Shown piece by piece: positions 13,618-22,510 of a stretch of 49,495 nucleotides of DNA. A program made the translations under genes and the position numbers. Each line of letters starts with the position of its first letter. Within the stretch, counting starts at the first letter, position 1. This stretch comes from Candidatus Anammoximicrobium sp. (GTDB lineage Bacteria; Planctomycetota; Planctomycetia; Pirellulales; Pirellulaceae), in the NCBI GenBank assembly GCA_012515235.1, contig JAAYYU010000241.1, forward strand, positions 1-49,495, in the 5' to 3' direction. Under the pieces are notes generated by a model. That model did not search any database. It saw only the letters and a list, made by a program, of their open reading frames with translations, and was not told where the DNA came from.

Positions 13618-15847
13618 GGTCCATATCGCAACTGACGCCGCCCGCGGCGGGTACGTACATGGTGCGGGTATAATCCATGACCATGCGATGCGCGCTGAAA
13701 CGCCACGCCAGCGTGCTGATCGAATTCATCATCAACTCGATCCATCGCTTGGGCAGACCATCGGCGTCGCGGTCGTAGAACGTCGGGACGACCTCTTTTT
13801 CCAGCACTTCGTACAGCGATTTGGCGTCGCGGAGGTCGGTGATCTCGTCGTTGACGTGGCTCCGACCTTTGCCGATGGCGAAGCCGTTCGAGCCGTCGTA
13901 GGCCTCCGCCCACCAGCCGTCCAGAATGGACAGATTCAGGCCTCCGTTCAGCACCACCTTTTGGCCGCTGGTGCCCGACGCTTCCAGAGGTCGGCGGGGG
14001 TTATTCAGCCACACGTCGACGCCCTGGATCATGTGCCGGCAGACGTTGATGTCGTAATCCTCGAGAAAGGCGATGCGGTCCTTGAAGCAGGGGTCGCGCC
14101 GCATGTTGGCGAGGTTTTGGATCAGCCGCTTGCCGGGTTCGTCCTTGGGATGCGCTTTGCCGGCGAAGATCAATTGGACGGGGCGTTCCGGGTTGTTCAA
14201 CAGGGCCGCCAGTCGGTCGCGATCCGAAAAGATCAGCGTGGCTCGCTTGTAAGTGGCGAAACGGCGGCCGAAGCCAATGGTCAGAATCGCCGGATTCAGC
14301 AGATTCCGCGCCGCCTCGACCACGTCATCCGGCTCGCCCCGCCGCCGGCATTGGCGGCTGACGCGGCGGCGGACGAACGCCAGCAAGAGGTTCTTCAGCG
14401 AGTTGTGCGTCTCCCACAGTTCGCCGGGATCCACGTGATGGATGTTCTGCCAGGGCTCCGGTTCGCCCATGCCGTAGATCCAGCCTTCGGGGAAATGGCG
14501 GTCGTACAGTTGACGCATTTGCCAGGCGAGCCAGCTTGGGATGTGGACGCCGTTGGTGATATGTCCGATGGGGATTTCTTCTTCTTCGCGCCAGGGCCAC
14601 AGATGGGCCCACATTCGCCGCGTGATGCGGCCGTGCAACTGGCTGACCGAGTTGGCTTTGCGCGAGACTTTCAGCGCCAGCACCGTCATGCAGAAGGGCT
14701 CGTTCGGATTCTGCGGATCGACGCGTCCCAGCCCCATCAGTTGCTCGTAGGAGATGCCCAGTTGATCGCGCAGCGGGCCCAGATGCTCCTCGACCAAGCC
14801 GCCGTGAAACCGGTCGTGCCCGGCCGGAACGGGCGTGTGGGTGGTGAACACGGTCTGGCTGGCCACCGTTCGCAAGGCTCCGTCGAAGGGCTGGCCGTCG
14901 TCCTGCATCCGTTCGCGAATCACTTCCAGCGGCGCAAAGGCGCTGTGTCCTTCGTTCAAATGGTACACGCCGGGAGTGATGCCCAGGGCGTGGAGGGCCT
15001 TGACGCCGCCGACGCCGAGGACCAGTTCCTGGCGGATTCGAATCCGGTCGTCGCCGCCGTACAGGCGGCTGGTCAGTTCGCGGTCCTCGGGCCGGTTCCC
15101 TTCCACGTTGCAGTCCAGCAGGTACAGTTCCACGCGTCCCACGTGCAACTGCCACACTTTGGCCAACAGTCGGCCGTTGCGCGTGTCGATCTGCACGGTG
15201 ACCGGTCTGCCCGTCGGGTCCTTGGCCGGCTCCATCGCCAGGTTCTCGACGTGTGTCTCCAGGTACTCCTCGCTCTGCCATCCGTTCAAGTCCAGTTGCT
15301 GCTTGAAATAGCCCTGGCTGTAGAACAAGCCGACGCCGACCAAGGGAACCCCCAGTCCGCTGGCGCTTTTGATGTGATCCCCGGACAAAACGCCCAAGCC
15401 GCCCGAGTAGATCGGGACGGACTCGTGAATCCCGAACTCGGCCGAAAAATAGGCCGCCGGCAGGGCGCCCAGGATGTTGGCATGGGTCTTGCCCCACGTG
15501 CGCCGGCGATCGCTGAGATACTCCTTCAGCCGGCGGTAGTGGTAGTTGATCCGGCTGTGGAGCACCATCTCGGAGGCCCTCGCCGCCAACCGCTCCGGCG
15601 TGAATTCGCGCAACAGCGCGATGGGGTTGTGGTCCAGTTGCCGCCAGCGGATCGGGTCCAAGTCCCGAAACAAGCTGTGGACCTCCGGATGCCAAGTCCA
15701 CCAGAGGTTTCGCGCCAGAGTTTCGCACTTGTCGAACAACGCCTGGGCCGTCATCTCGCTCACTATCTCCACTTCGGGTACGGGCGGAGGGACTGGCGGA
15801 GCAGGCGGGGGCGGCGGGGTCGGCTCGGCGGGAGTTCGTTCGGTCAT
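13610..15847 (-). CDS. glgP: Alpha-glucan (glycogen) phosphorylase, GT35
   Basis: A 745-residue phosphorylase that releases glucose-1-phosphate from glycogen-like glucans using pyridoxal phosphate. An N-terminal proline stretch (PTPPPPPAPPVPPP) precedes a DUF3417-type domain (LARNLWWTWHPE), then the catalytic core with GGLGVLSGDHIKSASGLG, HLNEGHSAFAPLE, and the PLP region EASGTSGQKVVLNGGLNLS, whose lysine binds the cofactor. The usual wording there is SGMK; here it is SGQK. I chose the ATG at 15847 because GAGGAG lies 5 bases upstream; an earlier in-frame ATG has an implausible N-terminus. The stop lies inside a simple repeat, so the extreme C-terminus may be slightly altered relative to homologues. 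Confidence 0.94.
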   Translation of the reverse strand: MTERTPAEPTPPPPPAPPVPPPVPEVEIVSEMTAQALFDKCETLARNLWWTWHPEVHSLFRDLDPIRWRQLDHNPIALLREFTPERLAARASEMVLHSRINYHYRRLKEYLSDRRRTWGKTHANILGALPAAYFSAEFGIHESVPIYSGGLGVLSGDHIKSASGLGVPLVGVGLFYSQGYFKQQLDLNGWQSEEYLETHVENLAMEPAKDPTGRPVTVQIDTRNGRLLAKVWQLHVGRVELYLLDCNVEGNRPEDRELTSRLYGGDDRIRIRQELVLGVGGVKALHALGITPGVYHLNEGHSAFAPLEVIRERMQDDGQPFDGALRTVASQTVFTTHTPVPAGHDRFHGGLVEEHLGPLRDQLGISYEQLMGLGRVDPQNPNEPFCMTVLALKVSRKANSVSQLHGRITRRMWAHLWPWREEEEIPIGHITNGVHIPSWLAWQMRQLYDRHFPEGWIYGMGEPEPWQNIHHVDPGELWETHNSLKNLLLAFVRRRVSRQCRRRGEPDDVVEAARNLLNPAILTIGFGRRFATYKRATLIFSDRDRLAALLNNPERPVQLIFAGKAHPKDEPGKRLIQNLANMRRDPCFKDRIAFLEDYDINVCRHMIQGVDVWLNNPRRPLEASGTSGQKVVLNGGLNLSILDGWWAEAYDGSNGFAIGKGRSHVNDEITDLRDAKSLYEVLEKEVVPTFYDRDADGLPKRWIELMMNSISTLAWRFSAHRMVMDYTRTMYVPAAGGVSCDMDRR

Positions 15848-16130
15848 GGGGCTCCTCGTTACGGTCTCAGGTCGTGGAAACACAATGTGTTGGGGAGCCC
15901 GGCGCCTGGGAACAAGCCGGCTCCGTGGGGGTTGCAATCGCAGGCCGCGTCGGGCATCCTGTGTGTCACAAAGCCTAAGTTATACTGATTTTGCTAATTG
16001 CCGCAGCCCCAAATTGTCAAGTGGTGCGGTTTACGCAAACTGGACCTTTTGCCCTAGCGGAGAGCCCGAAACTCCCGTAAAATGCGCAAGGGAAACAACT
16101 TCCAGCAGACGCCGCGCTGGTTACACGGTC

Positions 16131-18032
16131 ATGTCTTATCGCTCGATCAAACGAGTCATCGGGGAAACCAGCCTGGAGCGGAAGTGCCGTTTTCTGTTCG
16201 TCGCCGGCCTGAGCTTGCTTCTGGCATTGACCTTCTGGTGGGTGGAACATATCGCGGAAGACCTCGTCCAGGGGACGGCGATCCGCAAGAGCCGTGACCT
16301 GGTCGACGCCGCACTGCTTCGCTACCACTGGGAACAGTGGGAAGCCGCCGACCCGGACACCGATCCGCAGCACGCCAAGGCCCTGCGCGGGATGGCCGCC
16401 GAACTGGCACGCGATCTGCAAACCCAGAAGTACGACTGGAAGATCCTGTCGCTGGAAGAAACGCCCAGCACGGAACTCCCGGCAAACGAGGAAGAAAGAG
16501 CGATTCTCCTGCAGTTGCAGGCCAAGCTGCAGACGCAAATGAAGACGCATTCCCACCGGGCCGAACTCGACACGGCCGAGGATGTCGCCGGAACGGGCTT
16601 GACGCCGCCGGCCGCCAACTTGAACGCGGAATTGCCCGTCGCGACGCCGCCCAGCAGCGCTCGGAGTTCTCCCGAGATCCAAGTCGTCTACAAATTCCAG
16701 CCCGTGCCGTCCGAGGAGAAGATCTATTACTACCAGCCGGTGTACTGGAAGGAAAGCTGCGGCCGTTGCCATCTGGGTTTCGAAGGCTTCGATGCGTTCT
16801 CCCGCGCGGACATGCCGCTGGACCAGGGCAAGCTGCCGTTCCGCGTCGTCAAGGTGGACATCTCCGACCGCGAGACGCAGCAAGCGATCACCTGGAATCG
16901 CGCCCTGCTGACCGCGATCGGCATTTTGACGGTGTTCCTGGCCATGGTGATCTTGTACGTGATCATCCGCTATGTGGTGGTCAAGCCGTTGAAGCACCTG
17001 CGGGACGTGAGCGAGGAAATCAGCCGGGGCAACACGCAGTTGCGGGCCGAAATCGCGACCAACGACGAATTCGAAGAACTGGCCTCGGCCTTCAATCGCA
17101 TGTTGCGGCACCTGACGGAGGCCCAGGACGAACTGCGCCAGGTGAACGCGGATCTGGACGCCAAAGTCGATCAACTGGCCCAACTCAATATGCAGCTGTA
17201 CGAGATGAACCGGCTGAAAAGCGACTTCCTGGCGAACATGAGCCACGAACTGCGCACTCCGCTGAACAGCATCATCGGGTTCTCCGAAATCCTCGGCGGC
17301 ATCGACACGCTGAGCGACAAGCAGAAGCGTTACGCCCAGAACATCCAGAAATCAGGCCGGCTGCTGTTGGACTTGATCAACGACATCCTCGACCTGGCCA
17401 AGATCGAAGCCGGCAAAATGGACGTGCGGCTGTCCGAGTTCCGCATCGGGGCCGTGGTCACCGCCCAGTGCGACATGGTCCGCGGGTTGAGCGAAGAGAA
17501 GAACATCGACCTGATCTGCCAGGTCGAACCGGACCTGCCGGTGATGTACCAGGACCAGAGCAAGATCCAACAGGTGTTGATCAACATGCTGTCCAACGCG
17601 ATCAAGTTCACGCCGGAAGGCGGACGGATCACCGTTTCGGTCAGCCGCAGCGCCGACGATCGCCTGATCCTGTCGGTGGCGGACACCGGCGTGGGAATTC
17701 CCGAAGAAGACCACGAGATCATCTTTGAGAAATTCCGCCAGTCTTCCCAAACGGTGGGCGATCGGAACCTGACGCGCGAATACTCCGGCACCGGCCTGGG
17801 CCTGTCGATTGTCAAGGAGTTGTGCAAGCTGTTGGGCGGCGAGATCACCTTCGTCAGCGAATTGGGACGCGGCAGCACGTTCACCGTGACTGTCCCCTGG
17901 GTGCTGCCGCATCCGGGCTCGCGGCATTCCGCGATCGACAGTCAGTTGGACGAGATCGTGGAAACGCAGCGGCTGGCGGCCCAGCGCCCCGGCACGCCTC
18001 GACTGGCCCCCGTGGCCGCCTCGACCCCCTGA
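16131..18032 (+). CDS. Membrane sensor histidine kinase with a CxxCH haem-type sensor domain
   Basis: A 633-residue kinase. A membrane segment at about 20-40 is followed by an extracytoplasmic domain resembling the Tll0287/DUF3365 fold. Near its end that domain carries CGRCH at 210-214 in YWKESCGRCHLGFEGF, a c-type haem attachment motif. A second membrane segment at about 258-283 leads to HAMP, a short coiled coil, HisKA with the phospho-acceptor H372 in NMSHELRTPLNS, and a HATPase domain with NMLSNAIKFTPEGG, ADTGVGIP and GTGLGLSIVKEL. It probably senses redox state or a gas ligand through haem. No response regulator gene adjoins it, so it is an orphan kinase. The start follows the first plausible membrane N-terminus; the longer upstream open frame is antisense to glgP. 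Confidence 0.9.
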   Translation: MSYRSIKRVIGETSLERKCRFLFVAGLSLLLALTFWWVEHIAEDLVQGTAIRKSRDLVDAALLRYHWEQWEAADPDTDPQHAKALRGMAAELARDLQTQKYDWKILSLEETPSTELPANEEERAILLQLQAKLQTQMKTHSHRAELDTAEDVAGTGLTPPAANLNAELPVATPPSSARSSPEIQVVYKFQPVPSEEKIYYYQPVYWKESCGRCHLGFEGFDAFSRADMPLDQGKLPFRVVKVDISDRETQQAITWNRALLTAIGILTVFLAMVILYVIIRYVVVKPLKHLRDVSEEISRGNTQLRAEIATNDEFEELASAFNRMLRHLTEAQDELRQVNADLDAKVDQLAQLNMQLYEMNRLKSDFLANMSHELRTPLNSIIGFSEILGGIDTLSDKQKRYAQNIQKSGRLLLDLINDILDLAKIEAGKMDVRLSEFRIGAVVTAQCDMVRGLSEEKNIDLICQVEPDLPVMYQDQSKIQQVLINMLSNAIKFTPEGGRITVSVSRSADDRLILSVADTGVGIPEEDHEIIFEKFRQSSQTVGDRNLTREYSGTGLGLSIVKELCKLLGGEITFVSELGRGSTFTVTVPWVLPHPGSRHSAIDSQLDEIVETQRLAAQRPGTPRLAPVAASTP

Positions 18033-18101
18033 CGTCCGACTCACCCGGCCCAGCGTCGACGCGGGTTTGGAGACCTGGATGAGCCTTGGCACAACCCCGT
18101 A

Positions 18102-19673
18102 ATGCTGCGACATCGCTCCCGATCCCTGTTGGTCCTGGCGTTTGCCTGCCTGGCCGCGGCGGCCGTGCTGCTGCGTGACGATCCGCGGCAGCTGTTGCTG
18201 CTGAGGAATACGCTGCTGCTGGCCGCTGGGTCGTGCGCGGTCAGCCTGCCGCTGGGCACCGCCCTGGCCTTTCTGCTTTGGCGGACCGACGTGCCCGGCC
18301 GGCGCGGCGCGCTGGCTTTGACCGCCGGCTTGTTGCTCGTGCCGCTGTATCTTCAGGCAGCGGCCTGGGACGCGGGCTGGGGGCAACTGGGCTGGTACTC
18401 GCTGGCCCGCGGGCCGTCCGCAACGCCGTGGCTGTCGGGCTGGCACGGCGCGATCTGGGTACACTCCCTGGCCGCGGTCCCTTGGGTCGTGTTGTTGGTA
18501 GGCGCCGCCGCAGCGGCCGTCGAACCGGAACAGGAGGAGGACGCCTTGTTGGCCGGGGCGACGTGGCAAGTCTTCACGCGGGTGACGCTGCCGCGGCTGA
18601 CGGCCGGCATCGCGGTCGCCGCCGCCTGGGTGCTGTTGGCGACCGCCACGGAAATGACGGTGACGGATCTGTTTTGCGTGCGGACGTATGCGGAGGAGTT
18701 GTATACCGGCTTTGCCTTGGGCGACAGTCTCGCCGGCGCGTGGCGGACGGCCGCGCCGGGCATGCTGGCGGGAGCGGCCTTGGTCCTGGTCGCGGTGGCC
18801 GCAGCCTGGCAGGCGGCTCCGATGCTGCAGACGCCCCAGCGTCCGGCTCGCGATTACCGCTTGAGACAAGCACGCCTGGCAGCTGGGGCCGCCGTGCTGC
18901 TGTGCGGTCTGTTGGTGGCCGGAATTCCGCTGGCCAATCTCGTGGGCAAGGCGGGCCTGGTGGTGCAGCAAGTCGGCGAGGTCCGCGTCCGGCAGTGGTC
19001 CGCGAGCCGGTTTGGGGACGTCGTTTCGTCTGGTGCCTGGAGTTTCCGCCAGGAACTGTGTTGGACGGTCTTGATCGGATCCTTGGCTGCGACGTGCGCC
19101 GTGGCGTGCGGCGCCGGCCTGGCGTGGTGGGCGCGGCGCGGCGGTTGGCGTGCGGCGCCGGCGTTGATTGTGGCTGCTGCGGGGTTGGCGCTCCCCGGCC
19201 CGCTGATTGGTCTGGGAGTCATCTGGCTGCTGGACCGCGAGGGTCCGGAAGTGTTGATCTGGCTGTACGACCGCACGGTGTTGGCGCCCGTGCTGGCCAT
19301 CGCCGTGCGCGTCCTGCCGTTGGCCCTTCTGGGTTGCTGGTACGTGTTGCGGAGCGTTGCGGAAGACGCCTTGGACAGTGCCGCTTGCGAAGGCGCCGGC
19401 GGTTGGTCGCGGTTTTGGCGGGTCGCGTTGCCGCAGCGGCGCGCGGGTCTGGCGGCCGTGTGGCTGGCGGTGTTCGCGGCCGCCGCGGGCGACTTGGCCT
19501 GCAGCGTTCTGGTCGTCCCGCCGGGCGTCACAACCGTGCCGATCCGCGTGTTTGGGCTGATCCATGCGGGGGTTGACGATCAAGTCGCGGGGCTGTGCCT
19601 GTTGGTCTTTGCGGGCCTGGCTGCCGTCGTCGGGGCGGCCGCCTGGTTGCTGGGGCGGCAGCGGCAGAGCTGA
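18102..19673 (+). CDS. ABC transporter permease of the ferric iron type (FbpB-like)
   Basis: A 523-residue, very hydrophobic protein with about twelve membrane segments, arranged as two fused permease modules as in FbpB/SfuB. Each module has an EAA-like cytoplasmic loop: EEDALLAGATWQVFTRVTLP in the first half and ACEGAGGWSRFWRVALPQ in the second. These loops contact the ATPase. The family imports ferric iron or thiamine-like substrates. No binding-protein or ATPase gene is next to it, so its partners must be encoded elsewhere. The next gene, hemQ, makes haem, consistent with an iron role but not proof. Confidence 0.85.
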   Translation: MLRHRSRSLLVLAFACLAAAAVLLRDDPRQLLLLRNTLLLAAGSCAVSLPLGTALAFLLWRTDVPGRRGALALTAGLLLVPLYLQAAAWDAGWGQLGWYSLARGPSATPWLSGWHGAIWVHSLAAVPWVVLLVGAAAAAVEPEQEEDALLAGATWQVFTRVTLPRLTAGIAVAAAWVLLATATEMTVTDLFCVRTYAEELYTGFALGDSLAGAWRTAAPGMLAGAALVLVAVAAAWQAAPMLQTPQRPARDYRLRQARLAAGAAVLLCGLLVAGIPLANLVGKAGLVVQQVGEVRVRQWSASRFGDVVSSGAWSFRQELCWTVLIGSLAATCAVACGAGLAWWARRGGWRAAPALIVAAAGLALPGPLIGLGVIWLLDREGPEVLIWLYDRTVLAPVLAIAVRVLPLALLGCWYVLRSVAEDALDSAACEGAGGWSRFWRVALPQRRAGLAAVWLAVFAAAAGDLACSVLVVPPGVTTVPIRVFGLIHAGVDDQVAGLCLLVFAGLAAVVGAAAWLLGRQRQS

Positions 19674-19796
19674 GCCCCGTTTGGGCGTGCGCCGGCTTGG
19701 CGGCCACCCGGCGCCGGGTTACAGTTGGCTCCCGCGGCGACGAGTCGTCTTCGTTCGCAGGCAGATGTGCGTTGTTTTCCAAGGAGTTGCCCTCGC

Positions 19797-20654
19797 ATGA
19801 GTACCGGCCGCCCTGATCCCTCGACGCCCCAGGACATTTCGCTCGAACCCGCCGCCGGCTGGCACTGCAGCCACCTGTACTACACGTTCGATCGGGGCGT
19901 GTTGGCGCGGATGGCGGAGGCGGACGTCGCAGTTGCCCGTCGCGAGATGACCGCCCTTCTGGATCCGGCGGGCTCCGAGGCCACCGCGAGGCTGCAAACG
20001 AGCGTCGTCAGCGGCCACAAGGCCGATTTCGGCTTGCTGCTGATGGACCCCAATCCGCTGAAGATCGACGCCGTCCACCAGCGGCTGATGGCCGGCCGGC
20101 TGGGAACCGCGTTGCGGCCGACGTTTTCCTTTGTCTCGATGACCGAGGTCTCCGAGTACGTGCTGACGGCGGAGCAGTACGCCAAGCGGCTGTTGCAGGA
20201 AGGAGAACGGGAGGACGATCCGAAGTTCCAGGCCAGGGTCAAGGCCTACGAGTCGCGGCTGCCGGCCATGAACCAGCAACGTCTGACGCCCGACTTCCCC
20301 GGCTGGCCGGCCACGTGTTTCTATCCGATGAACAAGCGGCGAGACGTGGAAGCGAACTGGTTCACACTGCCGTTTGCCGAACGCAGCAGGATGATGTCGG
20401 AACACGCCCGCAGCGGTTTGCAGTTCGCCGGCAAGGTTTCGCAGCTGATCACGGTGGGCGTCGGCTTGGAGGACTGGGAGTGGGGCGTCACGCTGTGGGC
20501 CCGCAACCCGCAGTTTCTGAAAGAGATCGTGTACCGCATGCGGTTTGACGAAGCCAGCGCCCGCTACGCCGAATTCGGCCCGTTCTACGTCGGCTACGCC
20601 ATGACCCCGGCGGCGATGCTGGATCACTGCCGGATCGGGTGTTCGGCCGTGTGA
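19797..20654 (+). CDS. hemQ: Coproheme decarboxylase HemQ (chlorite dismutase family)
   Basis: A 285-residue member of the Cld family. It opens SLEPAAGWHCSHLYYTFDR and has FSFVSMTEVSEY in the middle. It then carries CFYPMNKRRDVEANWFTLPF with Y176, which corresponds to the HemQ catalytic tyrosine, and EHARSG with the axial haem ligand H203. The family oxidatively decarboxylates coproheme III to haem b, the last step of the coproporphyrin-dependent pathway. AAGGAG lies about 10 bases before the ATG. The YPM-K-R motif and the absence of the chlorite dismutase arginine context argue against a true chlorite dismutase. Confidence 0.92.
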   Translation: MSTGRPDPSTPQDISLEPAAGWHCSHLYYTFDRGVLARMAEADVAVARREMTALLDPAGSEATARLQTSVVSGHKADFGLLLMDPNPLKIDAVHQRLMAGRLGTALRPTFSFVSMTEVSEYVLTAEQYAKRLLQEGEREDDPKFQARVKAYESRLPAMNQQRLTPDFPGWPATCFYPMNKRRDVEANWFTLPFAERSRMMSEHARSGLQFAGKVSQLITVGVGLEDWEWGVTLWARNPQFLKEIVYRMRFDEASARYAEFGPFYVGYAMTPAAMLDHCRIGCSAV

Positions 20655-20709
20655 AAGGGACGCACCTGCGCAAGACGCCGGTTGACTTGTTCTGCCAGGA
20701 CCATCCCGT

Positions 20710-20865
20710 TCAGTCCACGGAGGGCCTTGTGGTCGGTGCGGCCGCTGCGGGTTTCGCGGTCGGCTGCGCTGCGGGTTCGTCGGGCGTTTCGACCCCGGTG
20801 TTGCCCCCGCAGCCGAACAGGCTTGCTACGGCGCACACGAGCACAATTCGCAGCATCCAAACCAT
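20710..20865 (-). CDS. Tiny lipoprotein downstream of the DUF1559 gene
   Basis: A 51-residue product with a hydrophobic signal (MVWMLRIVLVCAVASLFGC), a lipobox ending LFGC, and a low-complexity tail rich in A, P, T and K. It lies 19 bases after the DUF1559 gene on the same strand, a common pairing in planctomycetes, where the partner lipoprotein is usually 120-150 residues. The short length may mean truncation, but the frame ends cleanly at a TGA. Function is unknown. Confidence 0.6.
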   Translation of the reverse strand: MVWMLRIVLVCAVASLFGCGGNTGVETPDEPAAQPTAKPAAAAPTTRPSVD

Positions 20866-20884
20866 GTATCGGACTCCCTCTGTT

Positions 20885-21895
20885 TTACCGCGCGATGCCG
20901 CTGGGAATGATATTGGCGTCATGCACAGCGCTCAACGCGCGAAAGTAACGCTTGCCCGGCTCGTCGACAACGTCCGTGGAAATCGACCGGACGGAACCGT
21001 CGGCCAGGGCAAACAGGACGGCGTCTGGGTGGTACGAACCAAACTGATACCAATTCGGCATGACACGATTCGGGTCGGATTGAGGGTCAGGTTTCAGTCC
21101 CCATCCGGTCGGCATGGCCCCGCCGCCGATCCAGGCCACCGTGTATTCCAACTGATTGTTCTCATCGTGGCCGCCCGCGAACTCACCGAACATGAGGCAA
21201 CAGCTGGTGCCGTCCAAGACATCGGCAAGCTTGGTTTTCGAGCGATTGTAGAAGATTCCTTCCCACGTGTCCCAGCCGGCGTCGTCGATATGGCCCATGC
21301 CGCCGGCGCAGGCCAGATAGTTCGTGTGGCCCAGGTTGTCGCCGCCATCGCCGATTTCGTAGTACCAAACCGTCATGGTGCCGCAATCCGTTCCGCAGCC
21401 ATAGGTCGTGTGTCCCATCATACAGCCCCCGGTTTCCTTCTGCGGGGCGGACGGGCACAGGAACGCGCCAATCTTGGCCTGCGCGATGTACCAAGTGCTG
21501 GCGGTGGCCCAAATGCCGTCGGTCAGTGCGGGAGCCGGCGGCGAGGGGTCGCTCGCACACCAATTCACGTCCAGGCTCACGTCAATCTGGTCACGGACCG
21601 CCTGCAGTTCCATGAACGGCAGGAGGAATGGCAAGATGCCGATCGCCTGATCGGCATCCGACCCGTTCGCGGGCGGCTTCTGGCCGAGCACTCCCGGAGG
21701 GAACATCCTGTACGTGTCATGAAAGTTGTGCGCCGCAATCGCAATCTGCTTCAGGTTGTTCGTGCAGTGGATGCGCCGTGCGGCCTCGCGCGCCGCCTGA
21801 ATGGCGGGCAACAACAGCGCGACCAGAATGCCGATGATGGCAATCACCACCAACAACTCAACCAGCGTAAAGCCCCGTCTCGACCGGCAAAGCAT
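20885..21895 (-). CDS. DUF1559 prepilin-like protein
   Basis: A 336-residue protein with a type IV prepilin/pseudopilin leader: RRGFTLVELLVVIAIIGIL, where a prepilin peptidase would cut after the glycine. Next comes the planctomycete signature PAIQAAREAARR...CTNNLKQIAIAAHNFHD and a long extracellular domain ending in the H-X9-DG type motif ALADGSVRSISTDV. It is cysteine-containing and probably displayed in or outside the outer membrane. AGGAGG lies 8 bases before the chosen ATG; an upstream in-frame ATG would add a non-leader extension. Planctomycetes carry many paralogues; the role of this one is unknown. A strong promoter is visible upstream. Confidence 0.9.
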   Translation of the reverse strand: MLCRSRRGFTLVELLVVIAIIGILVALLLPAIQAAREAARRIHCTNNLKQIAIAAHNFHDTYRMFPPGVLGQKPPANGSDADQAIGILPFLLPFMELQAVRDQIDVSLDVNWCASDPSPPAPALTDGIWATASTWYIAQAKIGAFLCPSAPQKETGGCMMGHTTYGCGTDCGTMTVWYYEIGDGGDNLGHTNYLACAGGMGHIDDAGWDTWEGIFYNRSKTKLADVLDGTSCCLMFGEFAGGHDENNQLEYTVAWIGGGAMPTGWGLKPDPQSDPNRVMPNWYQFGSYHPDAVLFALADGSVRSISTDVVDEPGKRYFRALSAVHDANIIPSGIAR

Positions 21896-22017
21896 GAGAC
21901 AAGCCTCCTGGCGAAAGAAGACAAGCACCCAATCCAGCCCACTTCAGACGCCATCCATGCCCAACACTCCGGAGAACTAACCCGTCACCTTCAGAGCCGA
22001 ACTGCAAGACGACGTTG

Positions 22018-22046
22018 ACTCTAGTTTTTTCCAACACGTTTGTCAA
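22018..22046 (-). promoter_or_regulatory. Sigma70-like promoter of the DUF1559 gene
   Basis: A perfect -35 box TTGACA and a -10 box TAGAGT with a 17-base spacer on the minus strand. This predicts a leader of about 115 bases before the DUF1559 start. Confidence 0.6.
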
Positions 22047-22322
22047 TTCACGCAACCACTCGTTTTGTGGGCTAGTTTGGCAGAGACGCCGAGCGGCGGC
22101 AAGCGGTGCCCAGGACAGGACCGTCAGTGAACACGGGGGTTGCCCGGGCCGCCAGAGAACCGGCGGTTGGCACAATCATCGGGCAATCGCCGCCGACGGC
22201 GGCCCAGTGCGATGCACCGGGGCGATCCTCGCTGGCCTGCGGCTTGGGCCGAAGGGCTGACCGGCAGCGGCTCCGAGCAGCCGTCCAAATTCAATTGCGA
22301 GGTCTGGCCGTCGCAAGTTCTT

Positions 22323-22344
22323 CTGCTCCGCTCGGGCGGAGCAG
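22323..22344. repeat. Stem-loop, 9-base perfect arms
   Basis: CTGCTCCGC and GCGGAGCAG around a TCGG loop. No T-tract follows on the pepA strand, so a classical terminator is unlikely. Confidence 0.6.
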
Positions 22345-22510
22345 GTTTTGGCCCTGCGAAGTCCTTCCCAGACAGGCCTGGCAGCCTGTCAAAAGAGAGG
22401 GCCTGGCTGCAGAGAGGGCCTGACTGCGAACTGAGCCGGAGAAACCCCAGCAAGAACGACCGTCGCGAGGTGCCTGTCGCCGGCAGCGGTTTCCTGTTTT
22501 TCACGGACGG

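Larger units (their letters stand above)
21896..22510. other. Gene-poor region with hairpins between pepA and the DUF1559 gene
   Basis: About 600 bases with no convincing gene. The left end holds the promoter of the DUF1559 gene. Two hairpins stand out: 22323-22344 with 9-base arms CTGCTCCGC/GCGGAGCAG, and 22371-22390 with 7-base arms GACAGGC/GCCTGTC. They could end the pepA transcript or be dispersed repeats. A 126-codon minus-strand frame over 22124-22504 is open, but it is rich in R, P and S and I do not believe it. Confidence 0.6.

Noticed and set aside
13688..15988. Long open frame (766 codons) antisense to glgP
   Set aside because: Mirror of the phosphorylase codons. It has no recognisable domain.
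17352..19583. Long open frame (743 codons) antisense to the kinase and permease
   Set aside because: It spans two real genes and an intergenic gap, and is extremely rich in Q, R and P, typical of antisense frames.
22124..22504. 126-codon minus-strand ORF after pepA
   Set aside because: It has no ribosome-binding site of note, is rich in R, S and P, and runs through two hairpins; more likely non-coding repeat DNA.
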